Shown in pieces: positions 43,710 to 51,374 of a DNA stretch of 64,000 nt. The position numbers and the translations under genes are program-made. This DNA is from Haloarchaeobius amylolyticus. GTDB taxonomy: Archaea; Halobacteriota; Halobacteria; Halobacteriales; Natrialbaceae. Position 1 is the first letter of the stretch. Each line of letters begins with the position of its first letter. The DNA lies in the NCBI RefSeq assembly GCF_026616195.1, contig NZ_JANHDH010000002.1, forward strand, positions 310,001 to 374,000. Direction: 5' to 3'. Under the pieces are notes generated by a model. The model worked only from the letters and a program-made list of their open reading frames with translations, searched no databases and had not been told where the DNA came from.

Positions 43710-44138
43710 ATGTACGACGACATCCTCATCCCCACAGACGGCAAGGACGGCTCGCAGGTGGCCATCGAGCACGGCGTCGACCTGGCGGAGCGACACGGCG
43801 CGCGCGTGCACGGCCTCTTCGTCATCGACGAGGACGTGTTCGAGCACTACGCCGCGACCGACGCCATCGAGAACGCGGAGGCGGCCCTGGCCGACCTCGG
43901 CGAGGACGCCCTCTACCAGGTCGCCTCGGCCGCGGACGGCGCGAACCTCGATTTCGAGGCGGTCGAGGTCCGCGGCAAACCCCACGAGGCCATCCTCGAG
44001 TACGCCGCCGACCACGGCATCGACTGCATCGTCATGGGCGAGGGCCAGCACTCCGACGAGTACCGGCGCCTCCTCGGCTCCTGTACCGAGCGCGTGGTGC
44101 GCCTCAGCGACGTGCCGGTACTGGTCGTCAAGGCCTGA
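43710..44138 (+). CDS. UspA-type universal stress protein
   Basis: Predicted 142 residues, one Usp domain. It starts MYDDILIPTDGKDGS, and ends in the nucleotide-binding-like pattern IDCIVMGEGQHSDEYRRLLGSCTERVVRLSDVPVLVVK (read here only as G-x2-G...G-S). ATP binding seems likely. These proteins accumulate under stress; the specific partner is unknown. It lies divergent from the esterase gene and upstream of a winged-helix regulator gene. Confidence 0.93.
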   Translation: MYDDILIPTDGKDGSQVAIEHGVDLAERHGARVHGLFVIDEDVFEHYAATDAIENAEAALADLGEDALYQVASAADGANLDFEAVEVRGKPHEAILEYAADHGIDCIVMGEGQHSDEYRRLLGSCTERVVRLSDVPVLVVKA

Positions 44139-44248
44139 GCTCGGACTGCCTCGCTTCTCCTGTCGGCGCGACGCCCCCGAGTGGCGACGCTCCCATTCGC
44201 GGGACGGTCCCGCACGTTCAAGTGCGTCTGTGGAGAAACCGCGCACGA

Positions 44249-44686
44249 GTGAGTACCGACCCGTCCCGGCTCCTGCGGTTGTTGCACGACGAGTACGCGC
44301 GGTCGATACTGCTCCGAACGAGTGCGAAACCGATGTCTGCAAGCGAACTCAGCGAGGACTGCGACATGTCCCGCTCGACCGTCTACCGGCGAGCCGACGA
44401 ACTCGTCGAGGAGGGATTGCTCCGGTCGTACACGCGCCCGGACCCGGACGGCCACCACCCGACCGTCTACGAGGCGACCGTCTCCTCGGTGTCGTTCGAC
44501 ATCGACGACGGCGAACTCGCCGTGACGGTCACCGACGACGCGGCCGCGGCCGGGGGGTCCGACGACGCCGAGGGCGTCGAGGCAGCCCAGGAACACGACG
44601 ACCACCACGAACACGACGACGACCGCGACGACCTCGCGGACCGCTGGACACAGCTCTGGAGCGGCGTCAGGGGTGAGGACGCGTGA
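44249..44686 (+). CDS. Winged-helix regulator with His/Asp-rich tail
   Basis: Predicted 145 residues from a GTG at 44249; a start at 44222 is possible, but a TATA-like TTCAAG at about 44216 fits transcription beginning near 44243. Residues about 28-75 are the wHTH (MSASELSEDCDMSRSTVYRRADELVEEGLL). The C-terminal region has a linker crowded with His and Asp/Glu (EHDDHHEHDDDRDD), possibly metal binding. The stop overlaps the next gene's GTG by four bases, so the two are probably translated together. The pair regulator plus small membrane protein is a recurring haloarchaeal arrangement; the regulated process is unknown. Confidence 0.82.
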   Translation: MSTDPSRLLRLLHDEYARSILLRTSAKPMSASELSEDCDMSRSTVYRRADELVEEGLLRSYTRPDPDGHHPTVYEATVSSVSFDIDDGELAVTVTDDAAAAGGSDDAEGVEAAQEHDDHHEHDDDRDDLADRWTQLWSGVRGEDA

Positions 44687-44946
44687 GTACGGCACTGTGG
44701 GTCGCCAAGGCGCTCACGGTCCTGCTCGGGCTGTTCGTCGCGGTCCAGAGCTACCGCGGCTACCGGCGCAACGACAGCCAGCCGATGCTGTACCTCGCCG
44801 TCGGCTTCGTCTTCATCAGCCTCGGCGGGGTCGTCGACTGCAACCTCTTCGCGGCGCTCGGGATGGCGAAACCCCTCGACGGGTTCCTCCCGACCTGCTT
44901 CACCACGCTGGGGCTGGGGACGGTCGCCTACTCGATGTTCTACTGA
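44683..44946 (+). CDS. Small three-helix membrane protein (DUF7521-like)
   Basis: Predicted 87 residues from the overlapping GTG start. Hydrophobic segments lie at about 5-24, 36-56 and 68-85, with YRGYRRNDSQPMLYLAVGF between the first two. It resembles the small membrane partner that often follows a wHTH gene in haloarchaea. The 4-bp overlap with the regulator gene is strong evidence of co-translation. It may be a membrane sensor for the regulator, which is inference. The gene is convergent with the CAGC-motif membrane protein 4 bp away. Confidence 0.75.
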   Translation: MSTALWVAKALTVLLGLFVAVQSYRGYRRNDSQPMLYLAVGFVFISLGGVVDCNLFAALGMAKPLDGFLPTCFTTLGLGTVAYSMFY

Positions 44947-44950
44947 CCCG

Positions 44951-45499
44951 TCAGCCCGCGCCGGGGCGGTACCGGCAGGTCGTCGGGTCGCCGGTCCGAC
45001 CGAGGAAGAACAGCAACAGCAGGAGGCCGCCGACCCGGAGGAGGTTCCCGTGGAAGGGCATGGCGGCGAGCGCGCCGGCGAAGCCGAACAGGCCGAGGAC
45101 GCCGGCGCCACAGCCGGCACAGCCGGAGACGACGAGGCCGGGGAGGGTCCCGCCGAGGTCGGTCGACCCGGAGAGCCCCTGGACCGACACCTGCGCGACC
45201 GCGTTCACCGCCGCGACGCCGGTCAGGGCGGCGTAGACCACGATGAGTGCGAGGCCGAGCCAGCCGTTCGAGCGGACCGTCGTCTGCGTCAGGGAGACCA
45301 GGACGTAGTCGAGGTAGTGCAGGCCCGCGCCGAGCATCTGGGCGCTGTAGGTCGGGAAGGTGCTCAACACCAGCACGCAGTAGGTCAGGACGGCGACGAG
45401 GAGGGCCGCGGTCGCTCGCCGGGGGGACCCGACCGGGTAGCCGAGGGCCTCGCGGAGGCCGGCGCCGAACCGTCGGAGGCGGGTAGCTGTCTGGACCAT
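44951..45499 (-). CDS. Membrane protein with a CAGC motif, partner of the DsbA-like gene
   Basis: Predicted 182 residues with about four hydrophobic helices: 30-50, 80-100, 118-140 and 150-168. Before the third helix is the motif SGCAGC (C127, C130), in a Gly-rich context. The Cys pair sits at a membrane edge, a position suited to redox chemistry or metal binding. Its gene begins 9 bp after the end of the DsbA-like lipoprotein gene, so the two are almost certainly an operon. A role as membrane redox partner for the DsbA-like protein is plausible but not shown. Confidence 0.72.
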   Translation of the reverse strand: MVQTATRLRRFGAGLREALGYPVGSPRRATAALLVAVLTYCVLVLSTFPTYSAQMLGAGLHYLDYVLVSLTQTTVRSNGWLGLALIVVYAALTGVAAVNAVAQVSVQGLSGSTDLGGTLPGLVVSGCAGCGAGVLGLFGFAGALAAMPFHGNLLRVGGLLLLLFFLGRTGDPTTCRYRPGAG

Positions 45500-45508
45500 C
45501 GTTCGGAG

Positions 45509-46321
45509 TCAGGCGAGCATCGACCGGAGGACGCTCGCGAAGCGTTCGTAGGGCTGTGCGCCGGCGATCTGTCTCGTCTCCTCGTCGGCCTTGTCGTGCA
45601 GCAGGAACGAGGGTGTGACCGCGATACCGTGGGACTTCGCCCGCTCGACGTCGGCGCGGATGGTGTCCTTCACCGCCTGCTCCGACTCCGACAGGCACGT
45701 CTCGACGCCGTCCCGGGAGACGCCGTCGACGGATTCGGTTATCGAGAGCAGGTTCTCCCGGTTCGCCCAGCCGGAGTTCGGCTTCTCCTGGGCGGCGTAC
45801 ACCGCCTCGTGCCAGTCGAGGTACGTCCCCGGGTCGTCGTCCTTGACCCGCCGCCAGACGCACTTGCTGTGGGCCGCCGCCCGCCAGGAGGCCGAGCCGA
45901 TGTTCGGGAGTTCGAGGTAGACGAGTCGGACCTGGCCGTCGGCGACGGGTCCCTCGACGAGCTTCGGGCGGGTGTTCTTCTCGAAACGCTTGCAGAACGG
46001 GCACTGGAAGTCGCTCCAGTAGTAGAGGTCGACGGGCGCGTCGGGGGCGCCCTGCACCGGGTTGCCCGCGAGGGAGGTGCCAAGCGGCGTCTCCTTCGTG
46101 CTGGCGCGGACGCGCGCCGGGTCGTCGCTGGCGGTTCCGCCACCGCCGCCACTGCCGCCGGTCGTCGTCACGTCGCCACCGCCCCCGGACTCGCCGGGGA
46201 CACTCGACCCGAGCGCGGCACAGCCCGACAGCGCCGTGAGACCGGCGGCGCCGGCGGCACCGGCGAGTCTGAGGGCGTCACGTCGCGTCGCGCCGTCGCT
46301 GGAAGCGCGTCTCTCGCTCAT
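45509..46321 (-). CDS. DsbA-like thiol-disulfide lipoprotein
   Basis: Predicted 270 residues. The N-terminus has a Tat signal (TRRDALRLAG) and the lipobox LSGC (Cys 34), then a Gly/Ser/Thr linker (about 38-65). The thioredoxin fold starts near 85: YYWSDFQCPFCKRFEKN has the active site CPFC (C107-C110) and the cis-Pro is in VTPSFLL. It is probably tethered to the outer face of the membrane and makes or isomerises disulfides in exported proteins. Four other Cys residues suggest additional pairs. It is directly followed by a membrane protein with a CAGC motif. Confidence 0.92.
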   Translation of the reverse strand: MSERRASSDGATRRDALRLAGAAGAAGLTALSGCAALGSSVPGESGGGGDVTTTGGSGGGGGTASDDPARVRASTKETPLGTSLAGNPVQGAPDAPVDLYYWSDFQCPFCKRFEKNTRPKLVEGPVADGQVRLVYLELPNIGSASWRAAAHSKCVWRRVKDDDPGTYLDWHEAVYAAQEKPNSGWANRENLLSITESVDGVSRDGVETCLSESEQAVKDTIRADVERAKSHGIAVTPSFLLHDKADEETRQIAGAQPYERFASVLRSMLA

Positions 46322-46450
46322 CGAGTCCCGGTTCGGTCGCCGGGGTGAAAGGGGGTCGAGCGCTGTCGCTGGCCCGGCAGACGGCCGAAAGGATTATATT
46401 ACAATTCTCGCCCCGTCGCCTCGTGCCCGTCGCCCGGCGGCGACACCGCC

Positions 46451-47344
46451 TCACTCGTCGATGCGCACCAGGTCCGACACGTCCGGGATGTCGGCCGAGG
46501 CCTCGGTTATCTGGCGCATGCGTTCGGTGTGCTTCTCGGCGGCGTAGGCGGCCAGCCCATCGGGCCCGATGCCGGGTGCGTCCTGGTTCGCCGCGCCCGA
46601 GACGACCTGCTGGGTGAGCATCGCGAGGTCGGTGGTCAGGTCGTAGAGGTCCTGCGGGTCGACCGCGCCCGACTCGACGAGGTCCTTCAGTTTCGCCATC
46701 CCGAAGCCGACGTGGCGGCCCTCGTCCGACCGGATCTTCGAGAACCCGTCGACCAGTCCCGGTAACTCCGGGACGCCCTCGGTCGTCCCGTCGAAGGTGT
46801 TCTGGACGCCGTAGTAACCGGTCTGGGCGAGGATGCCCTCGATGGTCAGGTGGTAGTGACAGTATGCCTCGGCACGGGTCCGTGGGGTGTCCTCGGAGAG
46901 CAGGCGGTGCATCGCCGCCTCGTTGCGCTCGAACAGCTCGACGTAGGCGTCGTTGTACCACTTCTGGTCGCGGGGGTCCGAGCGCGCGAGTCCCCGGCGG
47001 TCCTCCTCGGGGTGGACGACACCGGTCCAGTAGCGGTGGAAGAAGTCGGCGTGCTTGGCCTCCTCGTAGAGCTGTGTCGTCACGAACAGCTGGTCGTTCA
47101 CGTCCCCGAGCACCACGCCCAGCGGCGAGAGGTCCTCCGTGACCGCCTCCTCGCCCGCGCCGAACAGCGCCAGCGTCGTGCGCAGGCGGGTGAACGTGTC
47201 GTCGTCGAGTGTCTGGATGCGCGCTCGGTCCACGTCGAGGTCGATGGCGCCGGGGTCCCAGTGTCGCTCGACCGCGTTCCGGTAGTACCGGTACGAGCGA
47301 CTCTCGGTGTCGATGTGGCCGTCCGCGTCGAACGCCGTGGTCAT
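46451..47344 (-). CDS. R2-like diiron protein (ribonucleotide reductase R2/R2lox fold)
   Basis: Predicted 297 residues, ferritin-like. Metal ligand motifs are QLYEEAKHADFFH (E95-x2-H98), TIEGILAQTGYY (E169) and DEGRHVGFG (E208-x2-H211), with a first Glu near 65-70. The length and motif spacing fit R2lox (ligand-binding oxidase) and some short R2 subunits. The radical-bearing Tyr of classical R2 is not obvious. No large subunit gene is adjacent, which supports an oxidase or a separate role. It is divergent from the MutS-related gene. The start MTTAFDADGH is chosen since the upstream frame has no conserved sequence. Confidence 0.85.
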   Translation of the reverse strand: MTTAFDADGHIDTESRSYRYYRNAVERHWDPGAIDLDVDRARIQTLDDDTFTRLRTTLALFGAGEEAVTEDLSPLGVVLGDVNDQLFVTTQLYEEAKHADFFHRYWTGVVHPEEDRRGLARSDPRDQKWYNDAYVELFERNEAAMHRLLSEDTPRTRAEAYCHYHLTIEGILAQTGYYGVQNTFDGTTEGVPELPGLVDGFSKIRSDEGRHVGFGMAKLKDLVESGAVDPQDLYDLTTDLAMLTQQVVSGAANQDAPGIGPDGLAAYAAEKHTERMRQITEASADIPDVSDLVRIDE

Positions 47345-47453
47345 GCTTGCAGGTTCGGGGGCCACCGGAAAAATCGTACCGGCGTTCATCGTGGAACCTC
47401 TTCGCCAGCCAACATCCGGGCACTTCATTGGGGACCGGCCCGTGGCGGCGCAC

Positions 47454-49199
47454 ATGCGACTGGACGACTACTGGGGAGTCGGGCCGAAGACCCGGGCACT
47501 CCTCGCCGACGAACTGGGCGAGGAACGGGCCATCCGGGCCATCGAGTCGGCCGACGTGCGGACGCTCACGCAGGCGGGGCTCTCGCGCGGCCGGGCCACC
47601 CGCATCCTCCGGCGGGCGACCGGCGGGGCAGGGATGGACGTACTCGCGACGAGCGACGCGCGCTCGGTCTACAAGGACCTCATCGACCTCGCGAGCAAGC
47701 ACGCCGTCACCGAGGGCGCGGCCGACAGCATCCGGGTGCTGACGCCGCTGGCCACGAAGGAGGCGATGGAAGACCGACTCGACGACGTGACGACCGCGCA
47801 GGCGTCGTGGGAGCGCATCGACGAGGGCGACCGCGAGGCCGTCCTCGCCGCGTTCGAGCGCTACGACGAGGCCGGCGGCGGCGAGAAGCCGGCCGTCGAG
47901 GCCGCGATGGCGCTGCTCGACGCGGGCGTCACCGACGGGGTGTTCGAACCGCTGGCGGCGCTGGACCGCGAGGCCCTCGACGAGGCCGCGGAGGCACTCG
48001 GCGCCCTCGAAGACGGTCGGGTCGCCGCCGGGGCTGACGACCGGCTCGACCGCCTGCGGGACGCCCAGGCCGCCGTCGACACGATGGAGGCCAACGCCGA
48101 GTCGGTCATCGAACGGGTCCGCGACGGCGGCGCGCGCACGACCGACGAGTTCAGCGAGGCGTTCGTCGAGCACGTCCGGAGCGAGGCCCAGGTCGACCCG
48201 GGGCGCGTCCGCGACGCGGTGCCCGAGGACGCCCGGGACGTGACCGACTTCGTGAGCAGCACCCTGCGCAACCTCTCCTCGTCACTGCGCGAGGCGGCCG
48301 ACGAACGCGAGCGCGAGGTCCGGGTCGACCTCCAGCACGCCATCAGCGACGCCCGCGAGGACGTCGACCGGGCGGTCGCGGCGGTCGACGACATCGCGCT
48401 CGACCTCTCGCTGGCCCGGTTCGCCACCGAGTTCGACCTCGTGGAGCCGACGTTCGTCGACGGCGAGGCCGCGGTCGCCGTCGCGGGCGCACGCAACCTC
48501 GACCTCGTGGCCCGCGGCGAATCGGTCCAGCCCATCCGGTACGCGCTCGGGCCGCACTCGCTGGGCGACCCGCCGGCCGGCGAGCGCGTCGCGGTCGTCA
48601 CCGGGGCGAACTCCGGCGGGAAGACGACCCTCCTCGAAACCGTCTGCCAGGTCGTCCTGCTGGCGCACATGGGCCTGCCCGTCCCGGCCGAGCGCGCCGA
48701 GGTGGCGCTGTTCGACGACGTGGTGTTCCACCGCCGGCACGCCAGTTTCAACGCGGGCGTGCTCGAATCGACGCTCAAGTCGGTCGTGCCGCCCCTGACT
48801 GGCGACGGCCGGACGCTGATGCTCGTCGACGAGTTCGAGGCCATCACCGAACCGGGCAGTGCCGCGGACCTGCTGCACGGGCTGGTCACGCTGACGGTCG
48901 ACCGCGACGCGCTGGGCGCGTTCGTCACGCACCTCGCGGACGACCTCGAACCGCTCCCGCCGGCGGCGCGGGTCGACGGTATCTTCGCCGAGGGACTCAC
49001 CGCCGACCTCGAACTGGAGGTCGACTACCAGCCCCGGTTCGGCGAACTGGGCAAGTCCACCCCGGAGTTCATCGTGTCACGGCTGGTCGCGAACGCCAGC
49101 GACCGGGTCGAACGCACCGGGTTCGAGACGCTGGCCGCGGCTGTCGGTGACGAGCTGGTGCAGAAGACGCTGGCCGACGCGGAGTGGGCGCAGGACTAG
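47454..49199 (+). CDS. MutS-related ATPase (MutS5-like) with N-terminal HhH
   Basis: Predicted 581 residues. Residues about 1-55 form a helix-hairpin-helix-like region (YWGVGPKTRALLADELG). A long helical region (about 60-360) has few conserved features, with alternating acidic/Arg helices resembling the MutS clamp/lever. The ATPase domain has Walker A GANSGGKTT (384-392) and Walker B MLVDEFEAITEPG, with the C-terminal GELGKSTPEFIVSRL. There is no mismatch-recognition domain, so it is not the repair MutS; it resembles the MutS5/MutS2 side of the family used in recombination or ribosome-collision roles. Canonical mutS and mutL lie further on. It converges with a small gene one base apart. Confidence 0.85.
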   Translation: MRLDDYWGVGPKTRALLADELGEERAIRAIESADVRTLTQAGLSRGRATRILRRATGGAGMDVLATSDARSVYKDLIDLASKHAVTEGAADSIRVLTPLATKEAMEDRLDDVTTAQASWERIDEGDREAVLAAFERYDEAGGGEKPAVEAAMALLDAGVTDGVFEPLAALDREALDEAAEALGALEDGRVAAGADDRLDRLRDAQAAVDTMEANAESVIERVRDGGARTTDEFSEAFVEHVRSEAQVDPGRVRDAVPEDARDVTDFVSSTLRNLSSSLREAADEREREVRVDLQHAISDAREDVDRAVAAVDDIALDLSLARFATEFDLVEPTFVDGEAAVAVAGARNLDLVARGESVQPIRYALGPHSLGDPPAGERVAVVTGANSGGKTTLLETVCQVVLLAHMGLPVPAERAEVALFDDVVFHRRHASFNAGVLESTLKSVVPPLTGDGRTLMLVDEFEAITEPGSAADLLHGLVTLTVDRDALGAFVTHLADDLEPLPPAARVDGIFAEGLTADLELEVDYQPRFGELGKSTPEFIVSRLVANASDRVERTGFETLAAAVGDELVQKTLADAEWAQD

Positions 49200-49200
49200 C

Positions 49201-49437
49201 TCAGACCTTCTTGTTGCTCGGAATCACGCGTTCGTCCTGCTGGGACGCGGCGACGCGGCCGCTGAGTCCCCAGCCGAACAGGATGATGCCGCCGATGAAG
49301 ATGGCCGTCGCGACCATGATGTACTCGAGTGGCGGCGTCGCGTAGCCGAAGAACGGTCCCTTCGCGACGTACCAGCCGGAGCTGAGTGTCACGAACAGTC
49401 CCAGCAGTTCGAGGATTCTCCCCAGTATCCTTCCCAT
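49201..49437 (-). CDS. Small membrane protein
   Basis: Predicted 78 residues from MGRILGRIL. Two hydrophobic segments at about 6-22 and 40-60 are separated by a polar stretch with GPFFGYATPPLEY. The C-terminus is basic/polar (QQDERVIPSNKKV). No family recognised. It converges with the MutS-related gene one base apart, and is transcribed away from the Hsp20 genes with a 148-bp AT-rich spacer in between. Confidence 0.65.
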   Translation of the reverse strand: MGRILGRILELLGLFVTLSSGWYVAKGPFFGYATPPLEYIMVATAIFIGGIILFGWGLSGRVAASQQDERVIPSNKKV

Positions 49438-49585
49438 ATCACATCGTTCCAACGGCCACAAGGTTAAAGTTACTCGAAAAAATCACGCGGCTGGTTGGTG
49501 AAAATTACACCGAATGGTTTCTAAAAGGAACGGTTATTTCAACAGTACATGCGAGTGAACGCGTCTCTGGAGACGCGGATTCGAC

Positions 49586-50056
49586 TTACTGGATGTCGAT
49601 GCTGCGGCCCGACTCCTCGTCCATCGTCGCGAAGGGGAGGTGGACCTCGAGGACGCCGTTGCGGTACGAGGCGGTGATCTCGTCGGCGAGGATCTCGCGG
49701 GGGATGCGGACCTGTTCGCTCATGCGGCGCGAGCGGCGCATCCAGACGTTCTCGGCGGACTCGTCCTCCTCGCGCTCGGCGACGATGCGGAGCATGCCGT
49801 CGTCGTAGGTGCACGCGATGTCGGACTTCTCGAAGCCGGGGATGTCCATGACGAAGACGTACATCGTGTCCTCCTCGGTGAGCATCATGCCGGACTGCTC
49901 GAAGCCGCGCGAACCGACGTTGGCTCGGGTCGTGAGGTCCCCGCGTCGGGTCTCGAGTTCGGGTGTCATGCCGGCCCAGTTGCGGCGCATCTGGTCGAAC
50001 ATGCGGTCCATCTGGTCGAACATCGAGTTCATGTCGTCGAATCTCTTGAAGCTCAT
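49586..50056 (-). CDS. Hsp20 small heat shock protein
   Basis: Predicted 156 residues. A Met/Arg/Asp N-terminus (DDMNSMFDQMDRMFDQMRR) is followed by the alpha-crystallin domain (about 55-156): VFVMDIPGFEKSDI, the block AENVWMRRSRRMSE and the end YRNGVLEVHLP, which matches the A-x-x-x-G-V-L motif. It holds unfolded proteins. The start MSFKRFDDM is chosen over a start in a conserved promoter block: a TATA-like TTTATATCC is found about 30 bp upstream. The next gene upstream on the same strand is a second, much larger Hsp20, with which it shares a 34-nt identical stretch (49724-49757 and 50421-50454). Confidence 0.94.
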   Translation of the reverse strand: MSFKRFDDMNSMFDQMDRMFDQMRRNWAGMTPELETRRGDLTTRANVGSRGFEQSGMMLTEEDTMYVFVMDIPGFEKSDIACTYDDGMLRIVAEREEDESAENVWMRRSRRMSEQVRIPREILADEITASYRNGVLEVHLPFATMDEESGRSIDIQ

Positions 50057-50077
50057 AGTACTCACCACACGTACCAC

Positions 50078-50092
50078 CCATAAGGATATAAA
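50078..50092 (-). promoter_or_regulatory. Conserved core promoter of the Hsp20 gene
   Basis: Read on the minus strand it is TTTATATCCTTATGG, ending 21 bp before the ATG. The upstream Hsp20 gene has the same 15-mer with two changes (51286-51300), and the following GTAC and GTGGT blocks are also shared. This suggests a common heat or stress control element. Confidence 0.7.
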
Positions 50093-50279
50093 CATATGTG
50101 GATGGCTGTTAGCACGCTTCTTTCGCGTGGAAACGAAGGTCTGAGGGAATTCGTACTCGGTAGGGGACCTATCTGGCAGATGGGTCGTCCTGTCGCCCCG
50201 GGCGGCGCATCGCGTCGGCGGTCCCGGAACCAGTCAAAGAACAGGAACACCCGCTGGTGTCGTGTGTGCGGTCGACTCC

Positions 50280-51266
50280 TCAGTCGCGGATGGAGATGAC
50301 CTGGGCGCTGCGGCCGTCGCGGCCGGCGATGGGCATGCGGACCTCGAGGATGCCGTTGCGGTACGACGCGCTGAAGCCGTCGACGTCGACGGGGCGCGGG
50401 ACCGGGATGCGCTCGCTCACGCGGCGCGAGCGGCGCATCCAGACGTTCTCGGCGTCGCGGCTGCCCTCGCGGGAGGCGTCGACGTAGAAGACGCCGTCCT
50501 CGTAGGAGCACTCGATGTCACCGCGCTCGAAGCCGGGCAGTTCACAGATACAGACGTACTCGCCGTCGATCTCGCGGAGCTCGTAGCCGCGGCCCGCCTC
50601 GACCGGGGAGCCGGCGTAGTAGCCCGTCTCCTCGGACATGTACTCGCCCATGGGGCGCATCGCGGGGCGGTCCATCGGGCGGGGTGCGAAGCGTCGGTAG
50701 TAGTCGCCGCGGGACTCGCCGCGCGGTGCGTCCATCCCGCGGCCACGCGGGTAGTAGTCCTCGCTCATGCGGTAGTCGCCGCGCGGGTAGTAGTAGTCGC
50801 CGCGCGCGTAGAACTCGGGTCGGTAGTCGCCGCGGAACTCGCTGCGGGGGGAGTAGCTCTCACCGCGGGGGTAGTAGCTCTCGCCACGCGGGTAGTATCC
50901 CTCGCCGCGATAGTAGCTCTCGCCACGCGAGTAGTAGTCGCCCTCGCCGCGGTAGCCCTCCGACGGGTAGTAGTCGGGACGCCGGTAGTCACCGCGGTAC
51001 TCGCCGCGTGGGTAGTAGTAGTCGTCCTCGTATCGCGGGCGCGACCCCTCGTAGCGTCGTCGCGGATAGGAGCGACCGGCTCGTCGGCCGTCCCATTCCT
51101 CGAAGAACCGCGGCACCTCGCCGCCGCGGCGGTCGCCCGCCGCGTAGTAGTCACCGCCCATGCGCTCGTCGCCGCGCATCGCGTCGTAGCCGCGACGCAT
51201 CGGGGCGGGGAAGCGGGTCGGTCGGTCGTACGTGTAGTCCATGTCGGACGGAGTGTAGCTCGCCAT
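50280..51266 (-). CDS. Hsp20 with long Tyr/Arg/Gly-rich N-terminal low-complexity domain
   Basis: Predicted 328 residues, about double a normal Hsp20. The alpha-crystallin domain occupies about 225-328: ICELPGFERGDIECSYEDG, the shared block DAENVWMRRSRRVSE and YRNGILEVRMP. Residues about 60-200 are low-complexity; in 81-190 I count 27 Tyr, 19 Arg and 16 Gly among 110, with 12 RG[DE] motifs and repeats such as YYPRGES. There is no Lys in this segment. Such composition is unusual in a halophile and resembles disordered domains that phase separate. The start MASYTPSD lies 20 bp below a promoter block nearly identical to that of the smaller Hsp20 downstream. Confidence 0.9.
   Translation of the reverse strand: MASYTPSDMDYTYDRPTRFPAPMRRGYDAMRGDERMGGDYYAAGDRRGGEVPRFFEEWDGRRAGRSYPRRRYEGSRPRYEDDYYYPRGEYRGDYRRPDYYPSEGYRGEGDYYSRGESYYRGEGYYPRGESYYPRGESYSPRSEFRGDYRPEFYARGDYYYPRGDYRMSEDYYPRGRGMDAPRGESRGDYYRRFAPRPMDRPAMRPMGEYMSEETGYYAGSPVEAGRGYELREIDGEYVCICELPGFERGDIECSYEDGVFYVDASREGSRDAENVWMRRSRRVSERIPVPRPVDVDGFSASYRNGILEVRMPIAGRDGRSAQVISIRD
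50697..51026 (-). repeat. Imperfect repeats coding the YYPRGE-type low-complexity domain
   Basis: The DNA repeats units of about 18-21 bp coding Tyr-Tyr-Pro-Arg-Gly-Glu-Ser and variants, most regular near 50835-50940. TAC, CGC/CGT and GGC/GGT codons recur with some third-base variation, so the repeat is kept at protein level more than at DNA level. It lies wholly within the Hsp20 coding sequence. Confidence 0.8.
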
Positions 51267-51285
51267 GGGTACCACGATGTACGAA

Positions 51286-51300
51286 CCATAAGAAGATAAA
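51286..51300 (-). promoter_or_regulatory. Conserved core promoter of the large Hsp20 gene
   Basis: On the minus strand TTTATCTTCTTATGG, with two mismatches to the block before the smaller Hsp20. TATA-like TTTATC lies about 33 bp from the ATG, so the mRNA would have a 5'UTR of only a few bases. Confidence 0.7.
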
Positions 51301-51374
51301 TACATCTGCAGTCTGTGTAATGGTGCTTTAGAAGGCTGGAGAACACCACCGGGAATATAATGGTCTGATTTATA

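Noticed and set aside
50697-51026. CRISPR-like repetitive DNA
   Set aside because: The repeats are inside an Hsp20 coding region, have no unique spacers, and keep the reading frame as amino-acid repeats.
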